DNA of 64,000 nt. It comes from Pedococcus sp031456495 (GTDB lineage: Bacteria; Actinomycetota; Actinomycetes; Actinomycetales; Dermatophilaceae). This document shows, piece by piece, positions 8,537 through 17,358 of the stretch. Below the pieces are notes generated by a model. That model worked only from the letters and a program-made list of their open reading frames with translations, searched no databases and had not been told where the DNA came from. A program made the position numbers and the translations under genes. Within the stretch, counting starts at the first letter, position 1, and each line of letters starts with the position of its first letter. The stretch is from positions 682,001-746,000 of the forward strand of contig NZ_JAVDUW010000001.1 in NCBI RefSeq assembly GCF_031456495.1, read 5' to 3'.

Positions 8537-9622
8537 GTGAAGGTCCTCAGCGTCGTCGGCGCGCGCCCGCAGTTCGTCAAGCTCGCACCCGTTGCCTCGG
8601 CCCTGGAGCGGGCCGGCAGCGAGCACGTGATCGTGCACACCGGGCAGCACTACGACGCCGGGATGTCCGACGTCTTCTTCCGCGACCTCGGCATCCCGCA
8701 GCCGGACGTGCACCTCGCGGTCGGCTCGGGCACCCACGGCCGCCAGACCGGGGCCATGCTCGCCGCCATGGACGAGGTGCTGGAGACGCACCGACCGGAC
8801 TGGGTCCTCGTCTACGGCGACACGAACTCGACCGTCGCCGGCGCCCTCGCCGCGGTGAAGATGCACATCCCGCTCGCCCACCTCGAGGCCGGTCTGCGCT
8901 CGTTCAACCGGCGCATGCCCGAGGAGCACAACCGCGTGCTGACCGACCACGCCGCCGACCTGTGCCTCGCCCCCACCGACGTGGCCATGCGACACCTCGC
9001 CGACGAGGGCCTGGCCGCGCGCAGCGTCATGGTCGGTGACGTCATGACCGACGTGCTGCTCACCGTCCGCGACGCCGTCGCCGACCGCGAGCCCGAGCTG
9101 CCCCCGGGCCTGGACGAGGGCGCGCCGTACCGCGTCGCGACCCTGCACCGGGCCGAGAACACCGACGACCCGCAGCGCCTGCGGGCCATCGTGCAGGCGC
9201 TGGCCGGCCTCGACGAGCCGGTCCTGCTCCTGGCCCACCCGCGGCTGCGGGCCAAGGCCGCGGAGATGGGACTCGACCTCGCCGGTGGGGCCCTGACGGT
9301 GGCCGACCCGCTCCCCTACCCGGCACTCATCCGCGCGGTCATGTCGAGCGTGGGTGTCGTCACCGACTCCGGCGGGCTGCAGAAGGAGGCCTTCCTGCTG
9401 CGGGTGCCCTGCACCACGATCCGCACCGAGACCGAGTGGACCGAGACGGTGGACCTGGGCTGGAACGTCCTGGTGCCGGACCCGTCGACCCTGGCCGTCG
9501 CCGTCGCGCGCCCGGCCCCCTCCCCGACGGACGCCGCGCCGTACGGCACCGGCGACGCCGCCGACCGGGCCGTCGCCGCCCTGGTCGAGGCGCACGCGGG
9601 CCGGGACGTCGCGCTCGCATAG
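8537..9622 (+). CDS. wbpI: UDP-2,3-diacetamido-2,3-dideoxyglucuronate 2-epimerase (WbpI/WlbD type)
   Basis: The 361-aa protein belongs to the non-hydrolysing UDP-GlcNAc 2-epimerase family, with GARPQFVKL at the N-terminus, VYGDTNST and the EAGLRSF loop. The HTGQHYDAGMSDVFF and RSFNRRMPEEHNR blocks are those I associate with the WbpI/WlbD subgroup rather than WecB. WbpI inverts C2 of UDP-GlcNAc3NAcA to the manno form, the last step of UDP-ManNAc3NAcA synthesis. The other four enzymes are encoded at 14620-18663, which supports this choice. The start is GTG at 8537. It heads an operon with the glycosyltransferase and flippase genes. WecB activity on UDP-GlcNAc remains the alternative. Confidence 0.82.
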   Translation: MKVLSVVGARPQFVKLAPVASALERAGSEHVIVHTGQHYDAGMSDVFFRDLGIPQPDVHLAVGSGTHGRQTGAMLAAMDEVLETHRPDWVLVYGDTNSTVAGALAAVKMHIPLAHLEAGLRSFNRRMPEEHNRVLTDHAADLCLAPTDVAMRHLADEGLAARSVMVGDVMTDVLLTVRDAVADREPELPPGLDEGAPYRVATLHRAENTDDPQRLRAIVQALAGLDEPVLLLAHPRLRAKAAEMGLDLAGGALTVADPLPYPALIRAVMSSVGVVTDSGGLQKEAFLLRVPCTTIRTETEWTETVDLGWNVLVPDPSTLAVAVARPAPSPTDAAPYGTGDAADRAVAALVEAHAGRDVALA

Positions 9623-9625
9623 GAT
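9620..9625 (+). promoter_or_regulatory. Possible internal -10 box TAGGAT for the glycosyltransferase at 9632
   Basis: TAGGAT begins with the TAG stop codon of wbpI and ends 6 bases before the GTG at 9632, so the downstream gene may also be transcribed on its own without a leader. Confidence 0.35.
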
Positions 9626-9631
9626 TCCGAC

Positions 9632-10774
9632 GTGCCGAGCCCCCGGATCCTGTGCATCTCCCTGTCCCCGATCCACCGGGACGCACGGGTCCTCCGGCAG
9701 CTCGCGGTGCTCGCCGAGCACGGTGAGGTGACCACGGTGGGCTACGGGCCGACCCCGGCCCACGCGACCTCCCACGTCCAGGTCCCCGACTCGGCGCTCA
9801 CGCTGCCGCAGACGCCGGTCGGCGTGGTGAAGCTGGCGCTGCACCGGCTGCGCAGCGCCGAGCTCGACGCCCCCGCCGTGAAGTACGCACTCGGCGCGCT
9901 CGCCGGCCAGTCGTTCGACCTCGTCGTCGCCAACGACGCGCGGGCCCTGGCGTTCGCGTTCGAGGTCGCCGGCGGCGCCCCGGTCTGGGGCGACATGCAC
10001 GAGTGGGCGCCCGGCCAGCGCGACCAGTACTTCGTCTGGCGGCACATGGTCGCGCCGCTGATGGACCACATGTGCCGCACCTACCTGCCGCGCTGCGCCG
10101 CGGTGACGACGGTCGCCCAGAGCCTCGTCGAGGAGTACGCCCGGGTCTATGGCGTCACCCCCGAGCTCGTCCGCAACGCCCGGCCGTTCGAGGCCCTGAC
10201 CCCGCAGCCGGTGCCCGAGGACGGCACGCTGCGGCTCGTGCACAGCGGCGGGGCCGAGCCGAACCGCAACCTGACCATGCTGGTCGACGCGGCCCTCGCC
10301 CTCCCCCACCTGACGCTCGACCTCTACCTCGTCCCGGCCGGCGACGGCGGCAGGTACCTGCGCACCCTGCAGGAGCGGGCCGGCGGCAGCGAGCGCGTCA
10401 CGATCCACGACCCGGTGCCGCCGTCGGAGCTGCCGCGCACCCTCAACGCCTACGACGTCGGCGTGTTCTCGCTGCCGCCGGACAACTTCAACATGGAGAA
10501 CTGCCTGCCGAACAAGCTGTTCGACTTCCTGCAGGCCCGGCTCGCGTTCGCCGTCAGCCCGTCGCCGGAGATGGCGCGGTTCGTCCGGGAGCACGGCCTC
10601 GGGGTCGTCAGCGCCGACTACTCGGGCGAGTCCTTCGTCGAGGCCCTGCGCACCCTCACGCCCGAGTCCGTCACGGCATACAAGGCGGCGTCCGACCGCC
10701 ACGCGCACGAGCTGAGCAGCGCCACCGACGTGGCCACCTCGCACGCGCTCGTGACCCGGCTGCTCGGCCGCTGA
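9632..10774 (+). CDS. GT4-like (GT-B fold) glycosyltransferase
   Basis: The protein is 380 aa. The N-terminal half has PRILCISLSPIHRDARVLRQL, a pattern seen in GT-B enzymes that read 'debris' of donor-binding loops, and DLVVANDARALAF. The C-terminal half has the nucleotide-sugar binding region with GGAEPNRNL, IHDPVPPSELP and the acidic site near NKLFDFLQARLA. It would add one sugar during assembly of the repeat unit on the cytoplasmic face of the membrane. It starts 9 bases after wbpI, with GTG at 9632, and is followed after one base by the flippase gene. Donor and linkage are not predictable. Confidence 0.8.
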   Translation: MPSPRILCISLSPIHRDARVLRQLAVLAEHGEVTTVGYGPTPAHATSHVQVPDSALTLPQTPVGVVKLALHRLRSAELDAPAVKYALGALAGQSFDLVVANDARALAFAFEVAGGAPVWGDMHEWAPGQRDQYFVWRHMVAPLMDHMCRTYLPRCAAVTTVAQSLVEEYARVYGVTPELVRNARPFEALTPQPVPEDGTLRLVHSGGAEPNRNLTMLVDAALALPHLTLDLYLVPAGDGGRYLRTLQERAGGSERVTIHDPVPPSELPRTLNAYDVGVFSLPPDNFNMENCLPNKLFDFLQARLAFAVSPSPEMARFVREHGLGVVSADYSGESFVEALRTLTPESVTAYKAASDRHAHELSSATDVATSHALVTRLLGR

Positions 10775-10775
10775 C

Positions 10776-12278
10776 GTGACCACTCCGTCCGACCAGCCCG
10801 CGTCGGGTCGCGCCGTCCTCTTCCGGCCGGTCCGGCTCGACCGGCCGGTGACGACGTCGATGGCCACGCGGGGGCTGCTCGGCCTCATGGGCACCGGCTC
10901 GCAGGGGGCGCTGCGGTTCCTCTCCAACGCCCTCGTCGGTCGCCTCGCCGGGCCGGCCGTGCTCGGCGCGTTCCAGGGCGCGATCTCCCTGGCCATGCTG
11001 CTGTCGCTGCTGTGGCCGACGACCACCGGATCGGCCGCTGCCAAGTTCCTGGCGCGGGCCCGTGGCGCCCAGGACCCCGAGCAGGCCCGGGCCGTGGCCG
11101 CGCACCTGTCCCGGCGGACCGTCCAGGCCGGTCTGCTGCTCGGGGTGGCCGCCGCGCCGCTGTGGTGGTTCACCTCCGGCGAGGACGTCAGCGTGCCGGG
11201 CGCCCTGTGCGTGGTGCTTCTCGTGCTCGGTTACAGCGGGTACGCGTTCAGCCGGGGCGTGCAGTACGGCGTGGGTGAGGTGTGGCGCGGCACCGTCTGG
11301 GACGTCATGACCTCGAGCCTGGGCCTGGTGGCGACCGGCATCGCCCTCGCCGCCGGGGTGCGCGGGCCGGCGCTGCTGCTGCCGCTGGCGTGCACGTACG
11401 GCCTCTACACGTTCGCCGGCTGGCCGCACGGCTCCCGTGGCACCCTCGACCGCGACCTGCGCCGCGAGATCGACTCGTTCGTCGCGCTCGGCGCGGCCGG
11501 CTCGATCGCCAGCGCCGGCTTCCTCCAGCTGTCGATGCTGGTCGTCAAGGCCGTCTCGGACAAGGCGGAGGCCGGGCACTACGCCGCCGCCATGACCTTG
11601 GCCACCCCGGCCTCCCTGCTCGCCGGTTCGCTCAGCCTCGTGCTGTTCCCGTCCATGGCCGAGGCGTGGGGGCGTGCGGACGTCGAGGGCTTCCGGCGCC
11701 AGACCGACCAGGCGACGCGCGCGCTCTTCGTCACGATGGTCGCCGTCTTCGGGACCCTCGCGCTGTGCGGCCGGCTCGTCGTCGCCCTCATCTGGGGCTC
11801 GGCCTACGTCGAGACGGGGCGCCTGCTGCCGGTGCTCCTGGCCGCGGTGCTGGCCACGACCCTCGGCGTCGCGAGCGTCAACGCCATCACCACCGGTGAG
11901 CGTCGCGGGATGCTGCTGACCACCCTCGCCAGCCTGGCCGGGATGCTCGTGGGCGTCGTCGCCTGGCTGCTGCTCGTGCCGTCGATGGGCCCGATGGGCG
12001 TGGCCCTGGGGTACCTCGCCGGGACGACGATCATCGCCGGGGTGCCGTTCGTGGCCACCTGGCGCCGGTACGGCCACGAGTGGGCCGGCCTGGTGCTGAG
12101 GCTGCTCGTCGCGGTCGTCGCCGTGGGGGCGGCGTGCGTCGTCGGTTGGCAGCAGCAGTGGGGAGCGGTCGCGCAGCTCGGCACCGCCGTGCTCTTCCTC
12201 GCGGCGTGGCTGGTCGCCGGCCGTGGCGAGGTGCGCACCCTCGTGGGCGGCCGCCTGCAGCGGCTGCGCCGTCGCTGA
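10776..12278 (+). CDS. Wzx-like polysaccharide flippase (MOP superfamily)
   Basis: The 500-aa protein is hydrophobic throughout, with about 12-14 membrane segments beginning near residue 35 (RGLLGLMGTGSQGALRFLSNALVGRLAGP). The spacing and Gly/Ala-rich helices fit the polysaccharide exporter branch of the MOP flippases. It would turn undecaprenyl-linked repeat units to the outer face of the membrane. The GTG start is one base after the previous stop, so the three plus-strand genes are translationally coupled. The stop at 12278 is only 6 bases from the end of the convergent glycosyltransferase operon, and no terminator hairpin fits between them. No Wzy-type polymerase was recognised in the window. 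Confidence 0.85.
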   Translation: MTTPSDQPASGRAVLFRPVRLDRPVTTSMATRGLLGLMGTGSQGALRFLSNALVGRLAGPAVLGAFQGAISLAMLLSLLWPTTTGSAAAKFLARARGAQDPEQARAVAAHLSRRTVQAGLLLGVAAAPLWWFTSGEDVSVPGALCVVLLVLGYSGYAFSRGVQYGVGEVWRGTVWDVMTSSLGLVATGIALAAGVRGPALLLPLACTYGLYTFAGWPHGSRGTLDRDLRREIDSFVALGAAGSIASAGFLQLSMLVVKAVSDKAEAGHYAAAMTLATPASLLAGSLSLVLFPSMAEAWGRADVEGFRRQTDQATRALFVTMVAVFGTLALCGRLVVALIWGSAYVETGRLLPVLLAAVLATTLGVASVNAITTGERRGMLLTTLASLAGMLVGVVAWLLLVPSMGPMGVALGYLAGTTIIAGVPFVATWRRYGHEWAGLVLRLLVAVVAVGAACVVGWQQQWGAVAQLGTAVLFLAAWLVAGRGEVRTLVGGRLQRLRRR

Positions 12279-12284
12279 CGCGCC

Positions 12285-13454
12285 TCAGCCCAGCAGCGCC
12301 TCGTAGTGCTCGCCGAGGGCGGCGGCGCTGACCGGCATGCTGCGCTGCGTCACGACGAACTCGCGGGCCCGCGCCGCCATGGCCGCGTGCTCGGCCGGGT
12401 CGAGGCCGAGTATGCCGGCGACGGCGTCGGCGAGGGCCGTCACGTCGCCGTGGGGCACCAGGGAGCCCGTGCGGTCCGGTTCGAGCATCTCGGGCTTGCC
12501 ACCGCTGGCGTACGCGACCACCGGCACGCCGCACGCCTGCGCCTCGAGCAGGACGAGACCGGCAGCCTCACGGGGCGTGCTCGGCAGGACCAGGACGTGC
12601 CCCCCGCGCAGCGCGTCGCGGACCCCCTCCCGGTCCCGCGGGCCCGCCACCGTGAGATGGGGGTTTCTGCGGGCCTGCTCCTCCAGGACCGGCCGCAGCG
12701 GGCCGTCCCCGACGAGGACCAGCTCGTGCTCGACGCCGCGCCGCGCGAGGTCGAGCGAGGCCTCGACCAGGTCGGGGACGCCCTTGTACGCCGCGAGCCG
12801 TCCGACGAACAGCACCCGTGGCGGTCCCGCCCCGGCAGCGGCGTCCGGCCCCTCCCCCGGCGTGAGGAAGTCGGTGTCGACGCCCTGGTGGTGCACCTCG
12901 ACGCGGCCGGGGTCGGCGCCGGCGGCCACGGCGGCGTCGGCCAGGAACCGGCTCACGCACAACACGCGGTCGGCCTCGTGGAGCACGCCGAGCACGTTGC
13001 GGCGGTGCCAGGCGTAGCGGGGGTCGCGCCCGGCATACGAGGTCGTGAAGACGTCGGAGCCGTGCAGGGTGGCGAGCAGAGGCGCCCGCAGCGCGGCCGC
13101 GGCGTGGCGCGCCGGGCTGGACCACGTGCCGAACTGCTGGTGCAGCAGGTCCGGCCCGGACCGCCGCAGCTCCCGCGAGAGGCGGCCGAGGACCAGCGGC
13201 AGCAGGAACTCGCGCCGGCGGAACGGCACCCGGTGCAGGCCGAGCGCGTCGTGGACGGGCAGGGGCAGCGGCTCGGCGATCTGCGTCGCGAGGGCGTGGA
13301 ACTCGATCTCGAACCGGTCCCGCAGCGGCAGCGCCTGCTCGAGGGTGAAGTACGTCGGCGGCACCCGCAGCGTCCCGTGGACGACGGCGACGCGCGGCCT
13401 GGCGCCGGGCCCCCTCACGACGCCGGGTCCGCTCACCGCGCCGGACCCGCTCAC
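12285..13454 (-). CDS. Glycosyltransferase family 4
   Basis: The 389-aa GT-B enzyme shows the GT4 landmarks: PDLLHQQFGTWSS and LLATLHGSDVF in the acceptor half, VLFVGRLAAYKGVPDLVEA at the domain hinge, and the donor-site E(x7)E region in PSTPREAAGLVLLEAQACGVPVVAY (first Glu near residue 310). It is the last gene of the wbpA operon. Its GTG at 13454 overlaps the TGA of the upstream glycosyltransferase (GTGA). Two further in-frame GTGs at 13436 and 13418 lie in an 18-base tandem repeat, so the true start is uncertain within 12 residues. The sugar donor is unknown. Confidence 0.85.
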   Translation of the reverse strand: MSGSGAVSGPGVVRGPGARPRVAVVHGTLRVPPTYFTLEQALPLRDRFEIEFHALATQIAEPLPLPVHDALGLHRVPFRRREFLLPLVLGRLSRELRRSGPDLLHQQFGTWSSPARHAAAALRAPLLATLHGSDVFTTSYAGRDPRYAWHRRNVLGVLHEADRVLCVSRFLADAAVAAGADPGRVEVHHQGVDTDFLTPGEGPDAAAGAGPPRVLFVGRLAAYKGVPDLVEASLDLARRGVEHELVLVGDGPLRPVLEEQARRNPHLTVAGPRDREGVRDALRGGHVLVLPSTPREAAGLVLLEAQACGVPVVAYASGGKPEMLEPDRTGSLVPHGDVTALADAVAGILGLDPAEHAAMAARAREFVVTQRSMPVSAAALGEHYEALLG

Positions 13455-13463
13455 CGTGCCGGG
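13410..13463. repeat. Three imperfect 18-base tandem repeats at a glycosyltransferase start
   Basis: Three copies of a GTGAGCGGNCCCGGCGNN-like unit (minus strand) follow one another, each carrying a GTG in the glycosyltransferase frame at 13454, 13436 and 13418. They duplicate the start codon and code for repeated SGPG-type residues. Confidence 0.7.
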
Positions 13464-14617
13464 ACCTGTCCGACCCGCTCCAGCACGGCCGCGGCGGCGG
13501 CGCGGCAGGCGGCGTCGAGCGAGGCGTTCGCGGCGGTCCAGGTGACGAGGTGGTCCGCCGCCGGGACCGTTCCCGTGGTGGCGGCGTCCATGGCGTCGGC
13601 GACGGCCACCGGGTCGTGGTCCACCGCCCAGCCGAGGCCCTCGTCGTGGACGAGCTGGCGGCTGGCCCCCACCCCGGCGAACACCACGGGCGTGCCGCAG
13701 CCCGTGGCCGCGTAGATCTTGGTCGGCTTGGCGAAGTCGTAGCCCAGGCCGGGGCGGATCGACACCAGGGCCGCCTGCGCCCCGCGCAGCCAGGTCGCGG
13801 CCTCGGGGGGCGCGACCACCCCGGGGAAGTCCACCGCGCCGGGCACGAGCCGCTCGGCGAGCTCGCGCAGGTGCGGCAGCTCGCTGCCCTGGCCGACGAA
13901 GACGAGCCGGCTGCGGCCGCCGCGCCGCCGGTGCTCGGCGAGGGCCTCGACGAAGACGGTGGCGCCCTGCCACTCCGACATGGTGCCGGTGTAGACGAAG
14001 TACGGCTCCGCGGCCTCGGTGCGCGGCCCGTCGGGGCGGAAGACGCTGGTGTCGACGCCGTTGCCCACGGTGACGACCCGCTCGGCGGGCACGCCCAGGG
14101 CCTCGACCTTCTCGGTGACGCCGTCGGAGATCGACAGCACCGCCCGTGCCCCGCGCAGCACCCGCGACTCGACGAACCGCAGCGCCCGGCTGACCCAGCC
14201 CGGTGCGCCGGCCGCCGAGGACGCCTCGCTCCAGATGTCGGCGGCGAACCAGACGTACGGCCGTCGCTGCAGCGCGGCGACGACCCGCATCACCGCGCCG
14301 GTGGTCGGCGGCGGCTCGACGACGTACAGGTCCGGGCGGGGGCGCAGCAGCGCCCGCAGCACCAGCGGCAGGTCGTAGCTGAGGTACTGGACGTACCCGC
14401 GGATGTTGCCGTTCTCGTCCCGCAGGGCCGGCCAGCGCGACACCCGCAGGGCGCCGTCGTCCGCCGGGGCCGAGCCGGCCGGGGGCCGGGTGGTGAGCAC
14501 CTCGACCCGGCACCCCGTGTCGGCGAACGCCTGCCCGAGGGTCCGCAGGCGGAACGCCGCCGCGGCCACCTCGGGTGCGAACAGCCGCGCCGTGATGCGG
14601 ACGAGCGGCGCGCCCAC
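13451..14617 (-). CDS. Glycosyltransferase family 4 (WbuB-like)
   Basis: The 388-aa GT-B enzyme begins with a leader matching VRITARLFAPEVAAAAFRLRTLGQAFADTGCRVEVLTTRPP, a start like that of WbuB-type enzymes that build O-antigen units. Other blocks are YVWFAADIWSEAS, the hinge YFVYTGTMSEWQGATVFVEA, and a donor region SIRPGLGYDFAKPTKIYAATGCGTPVVFAG. In that last block the usual second Glu of the GT4 E(x7)E pair is replaced by a K..IY segment. The GTG at 14617 begins 2 bases after the wbpB stop. The 3' end overlaps the next glycosyltransferase by four bases. It probably adds the first or second sugar of the repeat unit. Confidence 0.83.
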   Translation of the reverse strand: MGAPLVRITARLFAPEVAAAAFRLRTLGQAFADTGCRVEVLTTRPPAGSAPADDGALRVSRWPALRDENGNIRGYVQYLSYDLPLVLRALLRPRPDLYVVEPPPTTGAVMRVVAALQRRPYVWFAADIWSEASSAAGAPGWVSRALRFVESRVLRGARAVLSISDGVTEKVEALGVPAERVVTVGNGVDTSVFRPDGPRTEAAEPYFVYTGTMSEWQGATVFVEALAEHRRRGGRSRLVFVGQGSELPHLRELAERLVPGAVDFPGVVAPPEAATWLRGAQAALVSIRPGLGYDFAKPTKIYAATGCGTPVVFAGVGASRQLVHDEGLGWAVDHDPVAVADAMDAATTGTVPAADHLVTWTAANASLDAACRAAAAAVLERVGQVPAR

Positions 14618-14619
14618 GG

Positions 14620-15633
14620 TCAGGAGGTGGAGTCGAGCGCCGCCGCGGTGAGGTCGATCGAGCGCCCGGTCTTCGCGGACTCGATGCACGCCTCCGCGAC
14701 CCGCACGGTGCTCAGGCCCTGCTCCATCGTGACGATGTCGGCGTCCTTGCCCAGGACCGCGTCGCGGAAGTTCTCGTGCTCCACGCGCAGCGGCTCGGGC
14801 TTGGCGATGGCGTACCGCACCACGTCGCCCTCGGACACGCCGCGGAACTGCGCGAGGCCAGACCACGTGGTCTGGATCTCGCCGTTGGCGTAGAACGTGA
14901 GGTCGGCGGTGAGGGTGTCCGCGATGAACGTGCCCCGCTCGCCGGTGATGACCGTGACCCGCTCCTTGAGCGGCGACAGCCAGTTGACGAGGTGGTTGGT
15001 CACCGTGCCGCTGGCCAGCTGGCCCACGACCGCCACGAGGTCCTCGTGCTCGCGCCCCGACTTGTATGCCGTGCGCGCCGCGACCGAGGTGTACTCCTGC
15101 TGGGTCACCCAGGCGGTGAGGTCGATGTCGTGGGTGCCGAGGTCCTTGACCACGCCGACGTCGGCGATGCGGGCCGGGAACGGGCCCTGGCGCCGCGTGG
15201 TCACCTGGTAGACGTCGCCGAGCTCGCCGGCCTCGAGCCGCGCCCGCGCCTGCTGGAGGGCGGGGTTGTACCGCTCGATGTGCCCGACGGCGCCGACGAG
15301 GCCCTTGGCCGCGAACGCCTCCGCGAGCCGCGTGGCCGAGGGGGTGTCCTGGGCGAGCGGCTTCTCGATGATCGCGTGCACCCCGGCCTCGGCCAGGGCG
15401 AGACCGACCTGCTCGTGGAACGCGGTCGGGACCGCGACCATGCAGTAGTCGATGCCGGTCTCGATCAGCTGCTCGACCGTCTCGAGGACGGGACGGCCGC
15501 CGGCGACACCGTGGACGTCACCACCCGGGTCCGCCACGGCGACGAGGTCGACGCCCTCGAGCGAGCCGAGGACACGGGCGTGGTGGCGCCCCATCATGCC
15601 GAGGCCGATGAGGCCCGCGCGCAGGTTCGCCAT
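14620..15633 (-). CDS. wbpB: Gfo/Idh/MocA-family UDP-GlcNAcA 3-dehydrogenase (WbpB type)
   Basis: The 337-aa protein has an N-terminal Rossmann motif (GLIGLGMMGRHHARVLGS), the EKPLAQD motif carrying the catalytic Lys (near residue 92) and the GHIERYNPA block. A GLGTHDIDL-type segment supplies the Asp/His site of the Gfo/Idh/MocA family. WbpB oxidises the C3 hydroxyl of UDP-GlcNAcA with NAD+, giving the keto-sugar for the WbpE aminotransferase. Its place between the WbpE gene and glycosyltransferases, in an operon with WbpA and WbpD, is the main evidence for this assignment. The ATG lies 2 bases after the wbpE stop. Confidence 0.85.
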   Translation of the reverse strand: MANLRAGLIGLGMMGRHHARVLGSLEGVDLVAVADPGGDVHGVAGGRPVLETVEQLIETGIDYCMVAVPTAFHEQVGLALAEAGVHAIIEKPLAQDTPSATRLAEAFAAKGLVGAVGHIERYNPALQQARARLEAGELGDVYQVTTRRQGPFPARIADVGVVKDLGTHDIDLTAWVTQQEYTSVAARTAYKSGREHEDLVAVVGQLASGTVTNHLVNWLSPLKERVTVITGERGTFIADTLTADLTFYANGEIQTTWSGLAQFRGVSEGDVVRYAIAKPEPLRVEHENFRDAVLGKDADIVTMEQGLSTVRVAEACIESAKTGRSIDLTAAALDSTS

Positions 15634-15635
15634 CG

Positions 15636-16757
15636 TCAGGCACCCGCCTTCGCGAGGGTGTTCACCGCGGTCACGATGCGCTCGAGGTCGCTTTGGCTCA
15701 GCGAGGGGTGGACCGGCAGCGACAGGCACTCGGCGGCGGCCTTCATCGTCTCCGGCAGGTCGGAGTCCGACGTGGTGCCGGCGAACGGCTTCAGCTGGTG
15801 GTTCGGCACCGGGTAGAACATGCCCGAGCCGACGTTGAACTCCTCGCGCAGCGCCTTGGCGAAGCCGTCCCGGTCCTGGGGCACGCGGACCGTGTACTGG
15901 TGGTAGACGTGCACGGCACCCTCGGCGACGGGCGGGGGCGTGACGCCCTCGAGGTTCGCGGAGAGGAACGCGGCGTTGTCCTGGCGCTGCTTGGTCCAGC
16001 CGTCGACCTTGGTCAGCTGGACCCGGCCGATGGCGGCGTGGATGTCGGTCATGCGGTTGTTCAGGCCGACGACCTCGTTGTGGTACTGCTGCAGCATGCC
16101 CTGGTTGCGGTAGAGCCGCATGAGCCGCTCGGTCTCGTCGTCGGCGACGGAGACCATGCCGCCCTCACCGGCGGTCATGTTCTTCGTCGGGTAGAGCGAG
16201 AACATCGCGAACTGGCCGAACGCGCCGACCGGCGTGCCGCCGAGCGAGGCGCCGTGGGCCTGCGCGGCGTCCTCGAACACCTTGAGGCCGTGCTTGTCGG
16301 CGACCTCCTGCAGCTGCGGCATCTTGGCCGGGTGGCCGTACAGGTGCACCGGCATGATGCCGACGGTCTTGTCCGTGATGGCAGCCTCGACGGCGGCCGG
16401 GTCGAGGCAGAAGTCGTCGGCGCTGATGTCGGCGAAGACCGGGGTCGCACCGGTCAGCGCGACCGAGTTGCAGGTCGCCGCGAAGGTGAACGACGGGACG
16501 ATGACCTCGGCGCCGGGGCCGACGCCGGAGGACAGCAGGCCGAGGTGCAGGCCCGAGGTGCCGGAGTTGACGGCGACGCAGGCGCGGCCGAGGCCGAAGT
16601 GGGCGCCGAACTCCTCCTCGAACGCCTTGACCTCCGGGCCCTGCGCGAGCATCCCGGAGCGCAGGACGCGGTCGACCGCCTCGCGCTCCTCGTCGCCGAT
16701 GAGCGGCTTGGCGGGCGGGATGAACTCGCCGGTCGCCGTGCTGGTGGTCTGGGACAT
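15636..16757 (-). CDS. wbpE: PLP-dependent sugar aminotransferase (WbpE, DegT/DnrJ family)
   Basis: The 373-aa protein shows the aspartate-aminotransferase fold of the DegT/DnrJ/EryC1/StrS family. It has FIPPAKPLIGDEE near the start, AVNSGTSGLHL for phosphate binding, Asp163 in FEDAAQAHGA to hold the PLP ring nitrogen, and the Schiff-base Lys192 in YPTKNMTAGEGG. WbpE transfers an amino group from glutamate to C3 of UDP-3-keto-GlcNAcA. Start ATG at 16757. A five-base gap separates it from wbpD upstream and two bases from wbpB downstream. The order WbpA-WbpD-WbpE-WbpB makes the dideoxy-diamino uronate route the best fit. Confidence 0.88.
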   Translation of the reverse strand: MSQTTSTATGEFIPPAKPLIGDEEREAVDRVLRSGMLAQGPEVKAFEEEFGAHFGLGRACVAVNSGTSGLHLGLLSSGVGPGAEVIVPSFTFAATCNSVALTGATPVFADISADDFCLDPAAVEAAITDKTVGIMPVHLYGHPAKMPQLQEVADKHGLKVFEDAAQAHGASLGGTPVGAFGQFAMFSLYPTKNMTAGEGGMVSVADDETERLMRLYRNQGMLQQYHNEVVGLNNRMTDIHAAIGRVQLTKVDGWTKQRQDNAAFLSANLEGVTPPPVAEGAVHVYHQYTVRVPQDRDGFAKALREEFNVGSGMFYPVPNHQLKPFAGTTSDSDLPETMKAAAECLSLPVHPSLSQSDLERIVTAVNTLAKAGA

Positions 16758-16762
16758 GGCGG

Positions 16763-17356
16763 TCAGGCCTCCGTGAGGGTGTCGTTGTTCTCGAGGTAGG
16801 TGTCGCCGGTCGTGGGGCACACCCACGTGCCCGGCTCGCTGCCGGGCTCCAGCGGGGTGCCGGCCTTGCCGACCCAGCGGATGCGCCTGGCCGGCACACC
16901 GGCCACGAGCGCGAAGTCGGGGACGTCCTTGGTGACGACCGAGCCGGCCGCGACGAGCGCCCAGCGGCCGATGGTCACGGGGGCGACGCAGACGGACCGG
17001 GCGCCGATGGACGCGCCGGTGCGGCAGGTGACCCCCACGGCCTCCCAGTCGGCGCCGCTCTTGAGCGTGCCGTCCGGGTTGACCGCGCGGGGGTAGAAGT
17101 CGTTGGTGAAGACGACGGCCGGGCCCACGAAGACGCCGTCCTCGAGGACGGCCGGCTCGTAGACGAGGGCGTAGTTCTGCAGCTTGCAGTTGTCGCCGAG
17201 CGTCACGCCGGGTCCGACGTAGGCACCGCGGCCGACGACGCAGTTGCTGCCCAGCGTCGCGCCCTCGCGCACCTGCGCGAGGTGCCAGATCGAGCTGCCG
17301 TCACCGACGGTCGCCTCCGGGGAGACGTCGGCCGAGTCGACGATGCGGGCGGTCAC
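16763..17356 (-). CDS. wbpD: UDP-2-acetamido-3-amino-2,3-dideoxyglucuronate N-acetyltransferase (WbpD type)
   Basis: The 197-aa protein is a left-handed beta-helix acyltransferase with hexapeptide repeats throughout (IWHLAQVREGATLGSNCVVGRGAYVGPGVTLGDNC, then TIGRWALVAAGSVVTKDV). The NYALVYEPAVLEDGVFVGPAVVFTND stretch matches what I recall of WbpD/WlbB, where Asn and His residues of this loop activate the 3-amino group. It would use acetyl-CoA to make UDP-GlcNAc3NAcA. A short C-terminal tail with CPTTGDTY resembles that of many family members. The GTG start at 17356 follows the wbpA stop by two bases. Confidence 0.88.
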   Translation of the reverse strand: MTARIVDSADVSPEATVGDGSSIWHLAQVREGATLGSNCVVGRGAYVGPGVTLGDNCKLQNYALVYEPAVLEDGVFVGPAVVFTNDFYPRAVNPDGTLKSGADWEAVGVTCRTGASIGARSVCVAPVTIGRWALVAAGSVVTKDVPDFALVAGVPARRIRWVGKAGTPLEPGSEPGTWVCPTTGDTYLENNDTLTEA

Positions 17357-17358
17357 GC

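Noticed and set aside
6245..11173. A 4.9-kb open frame on the minus strand running through the wbpI and glycosyltransferase genes
   Set aside because: Only its last 2.1 kb is a real gene (acyltransferase). The rest is Gly/Arg/Asp-rich antisense of well-recognised plus-strand genes, a common effect of third-position GC.
14620..15633. Myo-inositol 2-dehydrogenase as function of the Gfo/Idh/MocA protein
   Set aside because: The operon with WbpA, WbpD and WbpE makes WbpB a better fit, and no inositol genes are nearby.
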